Translations under genes and position numbers: made by a program
In this document: in pieces, positions 1 through 12,081 of the stretch
Numbering within the stretch: the first letter of the stretch is position 1
Layout: each line of letters opens with the position of its first letter
Source: Platynereis dumerilii
Lineage: Eukaryota > Annelida > Polychaeta > Phyllodocida > Nereididae
Length of the DNA stretch: 64,000 bases
Assembly (NCBI GenBank): GCA_026936325.1
Contig: JAPTHN010000075.1
Location: forward strand, 1,178,001 to 1,242,000
Direction: 5' to 3'
Notes under the pieces: model-generated
Told to the model about the DNA's origin: nothing
What the model saw: only the letters and a program-made list of their open reading frames with translations
Databases searched by the model: none

Positions 1-27
1 TTGAAAACCAATCATTCTGAGACAATT

Positions 28-188
28 TTTTTACATTTTTACATGGCATGTTCTTATAAGAATAAATTCATTTATTTTCATTTTGCAAACTTTCGTTCTT
101 ATGATGTTTTACATTTTTACATGGCATGTTCTTATAAGAATAAATTCATTTATTTTCATTTTGCAAACTTTCGTTCTTATGATGTTTT
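28..188. repeat. 78-bp tandem duplication, two copies
   Basis: Two back-to-back copies of an AT-rich 78-bp unit containing CATGGCATGTTCTTATAAG, at 42 and again at 120. The copies look identical, so the duplication is recent. The frame open through both copies is a by-product of the repeat and shows no protein-like features. Confidence 0.9.
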
Positions 189-1121
189 CATCATTGTTTT
201 ACCAAAAAACAGTTATATTTCTTTTTTCCAAATATGGGGAGCAAATAAAATAGATAAATAAATAACTAAGGGATTTCAATGTCATGAAGGCCACGCCAAT
301 CAACCAATCAGGGTGTCTGTATGACTGCCATTCTTTGGATTGAATATATATGACCTATCTCCATATCTCCTCTATCACGGGTAAATGCTAGTTAGATAAT
401 ATTATGTCAATTCCTTTGTTATTTTCTTTTTGAAGTTCATGTGTCATGCTAATTGGCAAATTTATTTAAGCTGATGAAGTTAAAATTAAATGTACTTACC
501 TAATCTCAGAAGCATTCCAGGATTCTGAATTTCTGATCTTCAGTTACTACAACAAAGAATATAACGCAAAACAATTTGAATAGGCCAACTGAAGGTTATC
601 TCCGATTAATGCGATGAAATACCTGTATAAGCATTAAGCACTGCTTCAACCACTTAATGTTTGAATATTGTCAATTTAAATTTAGCAGGCCACCACGGCC
701 AGTATTACACACAGTATAATTTAATTTTTAATTGCATGCAGGTTGATGACTGCGAAAAATGGGTGGTTTACTAGGGTGTGGTGTTCTCATGAGGATAGAG
801 CTCTAGTAATGGAATCTTCCAGTCCAGTACATAAATTAAACAAGAATCCATGGATTCAAAACCGGCCTTTGGTGATTATATATTCGGGATTGAAATCATG
901 AACAGGGGGATTTATATATTATTACGTGGATTGTTTTGTAATATGTAAATGGCACTGCCATGAAATTCGCGCAGCACTTTAAAAAGTTTTTGTAGGCCTT
1001 ACAGTGTTACCATAACTTTCATGTTTATTTCATATTCAATGTATGAAAGGAGTTAAGAAATTAGAAAGACAGATACTTGGAAAGACAGATAAATGTAGAA
1101 TAGCAAGATAAACTAGACAAA
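189..1121. other. AT-rich sequence, no gene seen
   Basis: I see no long reading frame, RNA gene or repeat with recognisable ends in this stretch. It is probably decayed intergenic or intronic DNA. Confidence 0.5.
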
Positions 1122-1262
1122 AAATATAATAGATAAATAGATAAATATATCAATAAATAGAGAGATAAATAGATAGACAGATAGATAGATAGACAGACAG
1201 ATAGATAGATAAATTGATAGATAGATATATATATTAAATAGATAAATAAGATTGATAGATAA
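1122..1262. repeat. GATA/GACA microsatellite
   Basis: Imperfect tetranucleotide array of GATA with interspersed GACA and AAATA variants. No function is implied. Confidence 0.9.
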
Positions 1263-1829
1263 TCAGCTAAATGGTAAAAAGGCAGACAGCACTGAAAGCT
1301 GACAAAGTCAAGTCTATGTTAGATTGTTGATATTACATAATAGTATAAATATATAGTAATACAAAAACAATAACATTGCATGTAGATTATCTGTTCACTG
1401 TTGCATAATCATCAGTTAATAAGATTATGTAACTTTAATTTTGTTATGTTTTCTTGTTGTCTGATTGAAATTAAATGAATCACATGTTAATAATTTTGAT
1501 TTAGCTTGTCAAGGCTAATAATTAACAATTCCATAAAAATTATTGGTACCAGATATATTACTAGAGAAAATTGAATTTTTAAGACACTTTTGAAGATGAA
1601 TATGTTATGTTTTGTTAATTACGAAACTAAATCATTGATAAGAAGCTGGACCCACTTGACCTAATTCCAAACTGTGGACTGTTGATGTTGAGACCATCAC
1701 TGCACAGATTTTTGAGTCTTCTCTTGCACTCAATTCGCTTCGCTCAACGGCCTTCGGCCGTTTCGCTGCGCGAATATTAAGCAGTTATTGCCAGACTGAT
1801 AGTGTTTGCTGCAAGCCATAAAAACTTTG
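1263..1829. other. Unannotated stretch with a TTCG-loop hairpin
   Basis: No gene is visible. At 1747-1761 there is a short perfect hairpin, ACGGCCTTCGGCCGT, inside a CG-rich island (1738-1774) that contrasts with its AT-rich surroundings. A similar TTCG-loop hairpin recurs at 22797-22821. These are probably parts of dispersed repeats. Confidence 0.5.
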
Positions 1830-2575
1830 TGGGGAACCTCTTAGCAAATGCCTATACCATATTTCAGAATTGTAAGTGAACTACTTAAGTCACAGTGGGC
1901 ACTTCAAAATATGGTGTCCATTTCGGCAGCCATCTTGGAAATTTTCTCATAATTATATATGAGGGAACCCCTAAGCAAATCCCCAAACCAAATAATAAAG
2001 TCGCAGTGGGCAATTCAAAGTGAACCCCTATACCAAATTGCATAAATCTAGGTGAAATACTAAAGTCACCATGGGCAATTCAAAATATGGTGGCCATTTT
2101 GGCAGCCATCTTGGATTTTTCCAAAAATTTCTGAGGGGAACCCCTAAGTGAATCCCTATACCAAATTGCATAAATCTAAGTGAAATACTAAAGTCACAGT
2201 GGGCAATTCAGAACATCCATTATGGCAGCCACCTTGGATTTTTCCAAAAATTTTGAGGGGAACCCCTAAGTAAATCCCTGTACCAAGGTTCATAAATGTA
2301 AGTGAAATACCAAAGTCACAGTGGGTATTTTAAAATATGGTGGCCATTTTGGCAGCCATCTTGGATTTTTCCAAATTTTTTTAAGGGAACCCCTAACTGA
2401 ATCCCTGTACCACGTATCATAAATCTAAGGAAATACTAAGGTCACAGTGGGCAATTCAAAATATGGCGGCCATTTTGGCAGCCATCTTGGGTTTTCCCAA
2501 AAGATTTTGACGGAGACCCTAAAGTGAATCCCTATCCCAAGTTTCATAAATCCAAGTGAAATACTAACAGCCTTA
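1830..2575. repeat. About 125-bp tandem satellite, five to six units
   Basis: The phrase GGCAGCCATCTTGG recurs at about 1925, 2101, 2224, 2351 and 2477, mostly 123-127 bp apart with one longer first unit. Each unit also carries variants of GAACCCCTAAGTGAATCCC and GTCACAGTGGGCAATTCAA. Units have diverged by substitutions and small indels, so the array is old. The repeated phrase resembles a YY1 site (core CCATCTT). Confidence 0.9.
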
Positions 2576-4434
2576 AAACTCGCTCTGACCTTTCACAAGG
2601 CATGTGGGCCGGTAAAAACTGGTTTACAGGACCGCCAGAATTTTTACAGGCCCGTTTATTTGTGGTGTCAAGCGTCTTTTTGCAACCTTTTCTGCAGATT
2701 TCAATTAAAACACCACTTTAGTTTACAGTCTGTAAAACTGATATCCAAACAGAGTGGGCTGTTGCACTGTGAAAATGGCACTTCGTGAATCATCATATTG
2801 ATGATTTGTCACGATAATTTTACTCTTAAGATCAGTCACATGACAAATCAAATAGCCTTCTATTCATCATGACTAATCAAACAGCCTCTATGTTTCCCAT
2901 GGATGTTAAATTTGGGAAGATGACACTTCATCAGTTATTATGACTCACAGTCACAGAGTGCCAAAATCTGTGGGAAGCATCACTCATTTTATGCATATCA
3001 AATTTACAGGCTGTAATGATAAAGTTTGTCAAAGTATACTGTCAGAATGAGAAATGCACTGAGGAAGGCCCTGGTCTCTTGGGGGAGTTTAGTGGATGGG
3101 TGTTGATAGACATTGCTTGCAGGAATAATTTGGCAATGGTACATAACTACATCATAGCACTGTACAGAAAGCTGGTGAAGAAGTAGACAATGCCAAGTGT
3201 TATAAACATAATGATCCACTGAGCAACCATGCTTCATCTAGGCATGAACAATTATTTTAAAACACAAGTACTTAAAAGGTTTGACTCTCACAGTGCCTTG
3301 GAATTATAAGCAATCCTGACACAGGGGCAACTTCTCCAATGAGGCTCACAGGCCCACTGCTGGCTGCAGCTGTTCATTGCACCTGTAACCATGGTAACCC
3401 CTTACAGCTAACTGAATCCCCCATTCATAATGGGCAGGTCCATATCTGTCATTGGCCCCCATTGCTCATTGGGTTGCAGCACTGTGTTCAGAGGGGCAAG
3501 GAAAGTGGACAAGTGGACAAGTTGACACATGGACAAGTGGACAAGTGGACAAGAGTCCCATTTCACTTAAGCCCTCCTCTATTAACCTGCCGGTTAAAAA
3601 TTATCGGCATTGCCCCCCAATTCATACTGTCTAACAAGAGTTGTAAGACTCTTCAACATGATTATTAATTACATAGGACAGCTAGGCATGTCATCTTCCT
3701 GCCTATCTTAAGTTTTAGGCCTATCTCCACCGGTCCTATATATAGGCCCCATTGGCTATAGGTAGTACCAGGGGTAGTAGCTGTCTTGCTGGCAATAATT
3801 CTAAAAGAAAATCCAACAGATTTAATACTACATCAGGATTACATTGTAACTTCATTACACTCATATATATATAGGCCTAAAACCAAGTGCTAGTGAGGTG
3901 TTGATTAAATAAACGCCGTGGCTGCTCGGTGAATATATCCTTGGCCTTAAATAAATTATAACAAACCAATCTACTGTAAAAATCTTAATTGCAATACACA
4001 AAATAGTGTTCACCTTAATTAACACTTGATATCAACAATCAATTGTAATCAGCATGCAGGACTGCTTCAGCTAGTACCTACTTCATGCATGCAATACACA
4101 TTGCTTACCTTGTTTTGATTCAGCCAGGACCCAGGTGAACCACTGCAACACCACAGAGTGAAGCAAGTTCTGCCAATGCTACGGGATTTTCGGCGCTCAC
4201 AGGGTGCCAGTTCTTCTCCCAAAGACTCCCACTGCATGTTATCTTGAAGTCAGGCTGAGTTCACGTGCAATTTGATGTCAATAACCCAAGAAGAAATGCC
4301 TCATAACATAGCATGAGCCTCTATCATGCACAGGAGGCAATGACCTAATTTCATGATCTAGTTACGCATGACCGGACCGCTCTGACGCCACGTAGTGGCA
4401 GTTTCCCCTCGGCGCCTCATTGATGAATTTATCA
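2576..4434. other. No gene seen; small GTGGACAA minisatellite
   Basis: Nothing in this stretch reads like a gene. The one local repeat is a short minisatellite of GTGGACAA units at about 3499-3552. Short open frames around 3004-3668 lack any domain or codon signature. Confidence 0.5.
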
Positions 4435-4982
4435 ATCGATGGAGCATCAGACTCTTGCTCTTCTACCTATTTGATGAATTTATCAATCGATAATTGAATC
4501 AGATTAGAGGGAATGAAGCCTTTAATTGCAATTAGCATTTTCATTGGAGCATCAGACTCTTGCCTCTTCAATCTGATTGAAGCTGAATACAGGGAATGAA
4601 GTCTTTAATTGCAATTAGCATTTTCAATGGAGCATCAGACTCTTGCCTCTTCAATCTGATTGAAGCTGAATACAGGGAATGAAGTCTTTAATTGCAATTA
4701 GCATTTTCAATGGAGCATCAGACTTTTGCCTCTTCAATCTGATAGAAACTGAATAGAGGGAGTAAAGTCTTTAACTGCAATTAGCATTTTGGATGGAGCA
4801 TACGACTCTTGTCTCTTCTACCTAATTGATGAATTTATCAATCGATAATTGAAGAAGATTAGAGGGAATGAAGCCTTTAATTGCAATTAGCATTTTGGAT
4901 GGAGCATCAGACTCTTGTCTCTTCTACCTAATTAATGAATTCATCTATCGATAATTGAAGCAGATTAGAGGGAATGAATTCT
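4435..4982. repeat. 83/105-bp tandem satellite, six units
   Basis: GGAGCATCAGACTCTTG recurs at about 4441, 4546, 4629, 4712, 4795 and 4901, giving spacings of 105, 83, 83, 83 and 106 bp. Long units differ from short ones by a block containing GATGAATTTATCAATCGAT. The array continues after 7646, because a TTAA transposon has inserted into one unit and split it. Confidence 0.9.
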
Positions 4983-5389
4983 TTAAGGTGGTCTTTACTC
5001 ATGAACTTTCCAAGATAGGATTTCTTAAAAACAGTTTAGAATGGTCCAATATGTAGTTTATAGCAAGGATATGTAAACAAAAGTGGTCGCTACCAGCCTT
5101 TTAAAAAAATTATTTGGGGTTTTGTACCAGAAAGTGAGTCCACGCAAACCTGAAAAACTAAATTTTTTTCTTATTTTTCCTACTGTGAAGTTTGTTTTGC
5201 CATTCAGTGGTCAAGCATCCAATATTATGCAATGAAGCATGAAATTAAAGAAGACTTTTTCATGGAAAAGGTGATTACAATTTCAAAGAGATATATTTAG
5301 TTTATAGGACTTTCCAAGGGGCTCGGACTATAAGTTTCGATTTTGACAATTTTAACTTTTTTCATAAACCATGGCACTAAAAAACATAG

Positions 5390-7210
5390 GCTGCGCAGCA
5401 GCAAACCTTCAGCGAATAACACCTTTAGAAGATTACAATAATATCGTAAAATTGGTGCATTACGAAATTGCTTATAGGTATGCAATGGCGGTCGAGTGGT
5501 GGCCTTCAATTATTTCTATTTGCCCGCTGCCCTGCCATCTTCCCATCTGCTTGCCAGGATTTGTAAAATCATGGAAAGGCCTTATTAGACAAATTTATGC
5601 ATATTATGGTGTAGTTTCATGCATGTACAAAGCTTCTGAGCAGTTTACTGGAAGAGGCGCTATATAAATCACTATTATTATTATTATAGGTTATGAGCTG
5701 TCGGTTGAAAACCAAAAAATATAACGCTGTTATAATTTTCTGAAGTTTTTCCAATGATTCATAAAGTGTTATACGCATCAAAAAGCACTGGTACATTCCA
5801 TAGGTGATTTGTTTAGAAAATTGCATTACTGTATATGCAATAGTGGGCAAGTTTTGGCTCCGATATAAAAAAAATATTTTTTAAATATTTTTTCTCAATA
5901 TTACAGAAACTATGGAAGAGCCATCTGTCAGACAATGAAAAGGCACAACTAGACCATATAAGCCATATGTGTACCAAACTTCATCAATGTATAATTATGG
6001 AATAGTGACCGGATGTTGTGCCAGAAACAAAAAATACATTTTTATTATTTTTTTAATATTTCAAAAAGTATATAATATTTTCCATCAGACCTTTCAAAAG
6101 GCATAAATAGACCATATTGACCATATGTGTACCAAACTTTATCCATGTACATGCAATAGTGACCGAGTCTTAGCCCAAAAAACAAAAAAAACATATGTTT
6201 TTATAGTTTTTCTCATTTTTTCTTACCAAGAATATTTTCAATTATGATGTTTATGTATAAGTTTGTAAAAGGTGAATTACCAAGAATATTTTCAGATATG
6301 TTTAATTATCAAGCTGATTTTCATAATTATAGAACAAGAAATATGAATAACTTTCGATTGCCATTTTGCAGATTAGAAATTGTTAAAATGCATGTTAGAT
6401 TTAAAGGTGCAGAAATTTGGAATTCTGTTGTAAACGTCATTGATTTAAATTGTAGTAAATTTACATTTAAAAAGAAAATAACTATTATTTTTAGGAATTT
6501 GTAATCTCTATCTAGAATATCCTTTGTAATTCTGTAATTCTTAACTATTATTAAGGTTATAGTCATTACCACTTTTGTAAATGCTAGTACTTATCAATGT
6601 TTTTAATTTATCAGTATTATTATTGATTTTTATTTCCTATAGATATTCATTCATTGTTACTTAAAGATTAAGAAATTATATTGTGAAATTGCTAGGGAAC
6701 AAATACACATTCATTGTGTCAGTTCCTATTTTCTATTGGTATTTTAATTGTGCTATTTGTTATGTTGAAGTGTAATTGTATTTTGTTTGCCAATAAATTC
6801 TATTCTATTCTATTCTATTCTATTTTCAAAAAGTATAAAATATCTGTCAATGAGACCATCAAAAGGCACAACTAGACCATATAGGCCACATGTGTACCAA
6901 ATTTCATTCATGCACATGCAATAATGACCGAGCCTAGGCCGGAAACGAAAAAAATAATTTTTACATTTTGTTAATTATTTCAAAAGTATTTAAGATCTAT
7001 TCATCAGACCATCAAAAGGCACAACTAGACCATACAGGCTAGATGTGTACCAAAATTTCATCCACGTACATTCAATAGAGGCCGAGTGCTGGGACGGAAA
7101 CGATCTATCCGCCCGCCCGCCCGCCCCGCCCGCCCGCCCGCCGGCGGACGGACAGCATTTTTACCCAAGTGATTACAATACCTTCTTCGAACTTCGTTCG
7201 CTGAAGGTAA
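5390..7210. mobile_element. Insert with short terminal inverted repeats and internal tandem units, nested in copy A
   Basis: Comparison with copy B shows that this 1.8-kb block is an insertion. CCTTCAGCGAA at 5406-5416 and TTCGCTGAAGG at 7197-7207 form inverted ends. Inside are four or so units of about 130-155 bp with phrases such as GGCACAACTAGACCATAT and TGTGTACCAAACTTCAT, and a CCCGCC-rich run at 7110-7145. No protein is recognisable apart from the nested LINE fragment. Confidence 0.7.
6205..6830 (+). mobile_element. LINE 3' fragment (CR1/Jockey-like RT C-terminus and tail)
   Basis: The frame 6244-6504 reads as the extreme C-terminus of a LINE reverse-transcriptase protein, with the typical pattern MYKF-LP-IF, YRTRN, NFRLP, RFKG, WNS. 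It is followed by a 3' UTR and a pentanucleotide tail of TTCTA units at about 6795-6830. The copy is heavily 5'-truncated, as LINEs usually are, and lies inside one of the tandem units of the surrounding insert. Confidence 0.75.
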
Positions 7211-7650
7211 AACTTGACGAGATAGGATTTTTCATATCTTTGTCATTTATTTCCAAAAATAGTTTGGAACAACATGATGATATATACATACCTTCCTACC
7301 ACACTTCAAATTGATATAAACATTTATTTATATCACAAAGTCATTTTTGAGAAATTAGACCTGCTTGCCGAAAATCACCTGTAAAAATTGTCTGTTATTA
7401 GTATCAAGTTGAATCTCCGGCTGTATATAGTACTCTTCATGGCGCATCTAATGCTGCAAACGAGAAGTCTCTACCCCAATAGAAGTGGCACAAATTGCAA
7501 ACGAAGCGGCCGACGCATGAAATTCTCAAAATTAAAAAAAGACACTGAAGCAGAGTCAGCACAGTGGTGACGTCACGACAGATAGGGCCTGCCTGGCTGC
7601 GCGTGGATGTGCGCTCACGACCACTTAGCACGAGTAGCGAGCCACCTTAA

Positions 7651-7915
7651 TTGCATTTGGCATTCTCAATGGAGCATCACACTCTTGTCTCTTCTACCTA
7701 ATTGATGAATTTATGTATAGGTTATACAACGAGTTTGAGGTGTATAACTAACATTTCAGGTGGTTATTTACGGAGGGCTTTGTTAATTAGGTAGAAGAGA
7801 CAAGAGTCTGATGCTCGATCCAAAATACTAATTGCATTTAAAGGCTTATTTATTTTAAACAACCCCTGAAATGTCAGTTATACACCGAAAAACGAGTTGT
7901 ATAAGCGACTTATAC
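7651..7915. repeat. Satellite relic interrupted by a small inverted repeat
   Basis: The satellite unit split by the TTAA element resumes at 7651 (TTGCATTTGGCATTCTCAAT). A foldback follows: arms at about 7717-7767 and 7860-7915 share TTATACAACGAGTT and TGTATAACTAACATTTCAGG in opposite orientations. The loop holds another satellite unit in reverse orientation (7785-7850). Confidence 0.7.
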
Positions 7916-8330
7916 TCCATATAGTTTCTCCCGAAAAGTATCCATTTGAGATACAGCCATGGCCGTTAGTTTATGCTCAGCTGCTATGCTTCACTATGGG
8001 GCTATTATTGTGACCAATCAAAACAATGTAAATACTTTCTCAATCTTCCCTGAAATCTCAGGAATTGTAGCCTGTATATATTAGCATGTGTTTTGACAGA
8101 AATTTTTTGCGCAAATGATGTTTCATGTTAATGGTCAGGAACATTATGAATTAGTTAAAATATAAGTATTAAGCATAAAATCAATTCTGATGCTAAATGT
8201 TATTTGCCAGATGGTAATAGTCACCAAAGTATCTGGATGTGTTAGGAACACATCCATACAAGTATTCAAGACAAAAGCACAATTAAATATAAACCAGATA
8301 GTCCCATTGCTGGCCGTGCAATGCTGTTTT
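7905..8330 (+). repeat. Dispersed repeat, related to 53690-54050 and 55120-55380
   Basis: It shares phrases such as TATTGTGACCAATCA, AGCATAAAATCAATT and GATGTGTT with 53690-54050 in the same orientation and with 55120-55380 in reverse. Divergence is high, so the family is old. No coding capacity is visible. Confidence 0.6.
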
Positions 8331-9808
8331 TTGGAGTTAAATTAAATACAGGATTGAATTGTTGGTGGAAGAAATTCAAGACATTTTAAAAGGGATGCTT
8401 TGTTTTGGGTTCATGAAGAGGACTCGGACTATGAACTCAAGGACGAACTGCTGTATACTCTCGAACCACCACCAGGAGGACTCCCATACCCAAGGTTGGT
8501 GCTCCCACATGAACTTCCATGAACTTCCATGAAATTCCATTGGTATTTCCTTATACTTTTTGGAATCTCCACATCCCCAGGCTTCATAAATCTACTGAAA
8601 CAAGCACCTCTATCCACTTGTTTTGACATCATAGAGTTATTTCTGCTCAAAGGTTGACTTCGTAAAATTTGAATGTTCCTGATCTGAAATGCTCTAGTTT
8701 CCCTTTGACATATTCCAGTTGAATCTTTTTGCCATTGAGATCTACACGTAGTATTATATCTACTTAGTTGTTTTGGAGCTTTTTATGATTGTGGAAAATC
8801 TGGTTCATGGAAAATTCCAATGAATAGATGGAAAGGTGAATGTGTCGCACGCGTAACGCCAAGAGTACTTTCAAGTGGTACAGAGCTATGAAAGCTGTTT
8901 TTAATCTGGCTTGGCTCAAAATATAGTAAATCTGTGAAGCTTTATTAATTATGAACTAATACAAGTTGTTGACTCAACTTGACTTGTTTCTGGTGATAAA
9001 ATTCAAAAGTTATGTTTGTCGCACGTTTAACGCTTTGAAAACTTTTGATCGTATTAAATTATTTTTCTGACAAATAGTACAGCAATCATCATAATATTAC
9101 TGGGAGTGAAAATTAACATATAATTTCAGTAGTTGGAGTACGTTTCATTGCCTAATTACAAAAATTATAATATTTATGGAGCATTCTTTAAAATTTGGGG
9201 CCAAATTGTCTAAAAAGGCAATAAACATAAACAAAGTTTTTAATTTGTAAATGGTTGTATTTTTCCCCCAGTTATCATTGACAATTGACATAAAATCGAT
9301 TTGAGTCAAAACCAGAACATGTTTTGAGGTTAATCAACAGTAATTAAGACAAAACTGTCACTGGTGTTACAGTATACGTAAAGAAACACCAGTGACTCAA
9401 AGTTAAACTAGTGACCAAATTAATATTTGTTTGAAATATTTCCCATTAAAATAAGAATAACATTGGATTTTCTACCACCATTTATCACAGCTGTTACCAT
9501 TGGACTCCAGTGACGGTAACACCAATGACAATTTGCACTGAAACACCAATTGCTCCCACAGTGATGCATTGATTTGAAAAGGTGTTGCCACAGGTTGATT
9601 TCTGTAAACTGGACATATCCTATTTCTGGGGCATTTTTGGAAAATTATAGGCCAAAATCTGCAGTTATGTGGGTGCCTGTCCCTCAGAAGATGCCCCCTG
9701 GTACATTTGACCTAAGATAGAAGTGACCGTTCCTTTTACAGCATGCTTTATTTAATGAGTAACACCAGTGACATGTTTTCTGGTGATGAGGTCATTTTGT
9801 TTTCCACA
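8331..9808. other. Unclassified sequence with repeated CACCAGTGAC words
   Basis: No gene is recognised. A short frame at about 8389-8531 (+) reads FWVHEEDSDYELKDELLY then EPPPGGLPYPR and looks mildly protein-like, without a known match. From 9357 on, the word ACACCAGTGAC or its reverse complement recurs at 9357, 9386, 9507-9529 and 9761. Earlier, TGTCGCACG with TAACGC appears twice (about 8840 and 9018). This looks like the inside of a DNA element, but I cannot place its ends. Confidence 0.4.
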
Positions 9809-9816
9809 GTATACAC

Positions 9817-11532
9817 TAGAGCCCTGCGCGGTCACCCAAAAGCACGACCGCCCCGCCCCGCAATGGACTAAGCTTGACCGCGACCGCCCCGCACTGCTGA
9901 AAAGCTGACCACGACCGCGACCGCCCCACATGCTTGAGGCCTGACCGCGACCGCCCCGCACCGCATGCGGACATGGTATGCTTGACCGCGACCGCCCCGC
10001 TTGACCGCAATATGACCGCAGATGTCAGCAGTTCAAAAGATTTCGTGACTCGGGTCCTTTGTTCTAAGAATATATATATGAAACAAATCATATAATGATG
10101 AAACATTGAATGGATGACTAATGATTACAGTCTACAGTTTTGTCTCACTCTATCGTATTTTTCTGTAGATATTATCTAGAGAATAAGATTTATTTACATG
10201 TTTTAAAGGTTTGAAATTAAATGACTTAAAAATAGAAAATACACCATTCACTTTTACTTTGTTAATCTGAAAATGCATCTTATTCAGTTTATGGTACTAA
10301 AATATAAGATTTTCACATACATGTATGTAATGGTTGAAGTTATTCATGTAATACTAACAAATATATGTTTATTTTTGTTTTTTATAATATTGAAAATATT
10401 CCTAATTGCACTATTTTGTTTGAACTAGCACTGGGTGATAGCAGATATGCATGATTGGTTCCACTAGCTACAGGTGTGTGTAAGAACCAACACTTTAACA
10501 ACAGGCTTTTATAAAAAAAAGAGAATTTAAGTTTTATTAATTAGCTTAACTTGATTGTGGAAAAAAATATATTGAAAAGAAGAAGGCCACTGTATACAAT
10601 TAATGCATAATTACAATTACCTGTTAGGCTGTACTTATTATTACCAGGTTGCATTCTAATCATTAAATTAGGGGAATTCCCATTTTATGTGGGGGTATTG
10701 ATAACTGTAAAAATAAAATATTTCATATTTTATATATGCCTATAAAATCATGGTTTAGTGTGCTATTCTTATGTTATTATTAATGTTTCTACCAGGTTAC
10801 TAAAACACTAAATCTTGATTTCTCAAACTTTAGGTGAATTGCCACTTGTTATAGGGGCATTGACCCAATTGCATTGTCTTAGTCTTGAGACAACAATGGT
10901 CGTCCAACAATAGATACCCTTATGCAGCTATATTATACACTTCTTGTCTATTAAGAATGTTGGCCTATTAATATCACATTCTAATGTTATTAATGCAATT
11001 CTCTTCTAGAATATTTCCACAATTCTGCAAAATGCAAAAGGTTGATTTTTCTAACTTTGGTATACTTATGACTGAGAACAGATGAAGGTCCAATAACTTT
11101 GGATGTTAATTTTCAAAAAGAACAACAAATTTCATTTACTAATAAGCCTACACATATTATTGAATATTGATGTTACATAAACTGACATGTTCAAGTTTAG
11201 GAATTATTTAAAATATGCCAATTACTGAATGTCATCTATATCACTATATTTTCCCTAAATTAAAACATATATATATACCTATGTAACAGCAAATACTGAC
11301 AGATTCTGCAGTTTGCGGTCATTAGCGGTCATATTCTGACCACATGGATTGCCCGCCCCGCCCCGCGACCGCTTGGCCAAAAGTATGACCATGACCGCCC
11401 CGCCCCGCAAAGGTCTCAACCTGACTGCGACCGCCCCGCACCGCATGCGGTCAAGGAAACTGTGACCGCACCGCCCCGCGGGCTGCGGTCCTTGCGGGCG
11501 ACCGCATTGCGGTCTGACCGCGCAGGGCTCTA
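9817..11532. mobile_element. Non-autonomous hAT-like transposon with GC-rich ends
   Basis: Perfect 18-bp inverted ends, TAGAGCCCTGCGCGGTCA and its reverse complement, are flanked by the exact 8-bp duplication GTATACAC at 9809-9816 and 11533-11540. An 8-bp duplication is typical of hAT. The first and last 200 bp are packed with GACCGC and CCGCCCCGC words in both orientations, while the middle kilobase is plain AT-rich DNA. No transposase is seen. The clean duplication suggests a fairly recent insertion. Confidence 0.9.
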
Positions 11533-11540
11533 GTATACAC

Positions 11541-11639
11541 AGGAGAGGAAAAATTCAGTCGGTCTTGGGATATAAGTATGTGGAGTAGTTGTCTAGAGAT
11601 TTAATTGTTGATTTGTGTTTTACACCTCTGCAGCACCTT
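11541..11639. other. Short unannotated stretch
   Basis: Host or older repeat DNA that resumes after the hAT-like element. I see nothing in it. Confidence 0.4.
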
Positions 11640-11882
11640 GGTGGGCTATATCGAGGCAGGCAATCACCGTATGATGAGATGAGAACACTGTGTGTCTGGC
11701 ACATACCCTATTAATTCAGGATGCCCAGGGTCTTTCAGTTGCCCCAGCAAGAATACTGGATACAACCCGCCTCCATTTAATGTCACATGGGCTCGGACTC
11801 AAGTCAGTTCCCGGGGTGAGATTTGAACCCACGCCCTCAAAACCATTTGATAAGCGCACTTACCAATTAGGCCACGGGGGAA
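11640..11882 (-). mobile_element. tRNA-derived SINE
   Basis: On the minus strand the head reads as a decayed tRNA, with an A-box-like TGGCCTAATTGG near 11865-11877 and a B-box-like GGTTCAAATCT near 11820-11831. The tRNA-unrelated body runs down to about 11640. A related, older copy lies at 29560-29795. It is not a functional tRNA gene: the acceptor stem does not pair and the anticodon arm is degenerate. Confidence 0.7.
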
Positions 11883-12081
11883 CTCTGTCTAGAGATTTGG
11901 ACCCACCACAAATGTTTATATTGATTTGAAATGGTAGAAAATATATGATAAATGAAAGAACAATTTTCTGTGACATCACTTTTTTGGTATATATTTCGAA
12001 TATTGTCAAAGATTCACAATATGAGCACCTACTCATACTTTTACAATGAAAATAACTTCTTTAAAGGAGGGGAAAGGCATA

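Larger units (their letters stand above)
4987..7646. mobile_element. TTAA-flanked DNA transposon, copy A (non-autonomous, with nested insertions)
   Basis: The element is flanked by TTAA at 4983-4986 and 7647-7650. Its ends begin GGTGGTCTTTACTC and, on the other strand, GGTGGCTCGCTACTC. Sister satellite units carry a single TTAA at the same place (CTTTAATTGC), so the empty site is visible inside this window. Copy B at 52750-53574 lies in the opposite orientation and aligns over both ends but lacks the 1.8-kb insert present here. A TTAA duplication is the hallmark of piggyBac-type transposition. No transposase is encoded, so the family assignment rests on the TTAA alone. Confidence 0.85.

Noticed and set aside
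1-261. 86-residue frame at the left edge
   Set aside because: It is a translation of the 78-bp tandem duplication and has no independent protein signature.
4435-4982. Regularly spaced repeats considered as a CRISPR array
   Set aside because: Units are contiguous satellite copies without unique spacers, in a genome with introns and retroelements.
9752-10106. Gly/Arg-rich minus-strand frames
   Set aside because: They are translations of the GACCGC subterminal array of the hAT-like element.
11815-11882. Possible tRNA gene on the minus strand
   Set aside because: A- and B-box-like words are present but stems do not pair and a SINE body follows.
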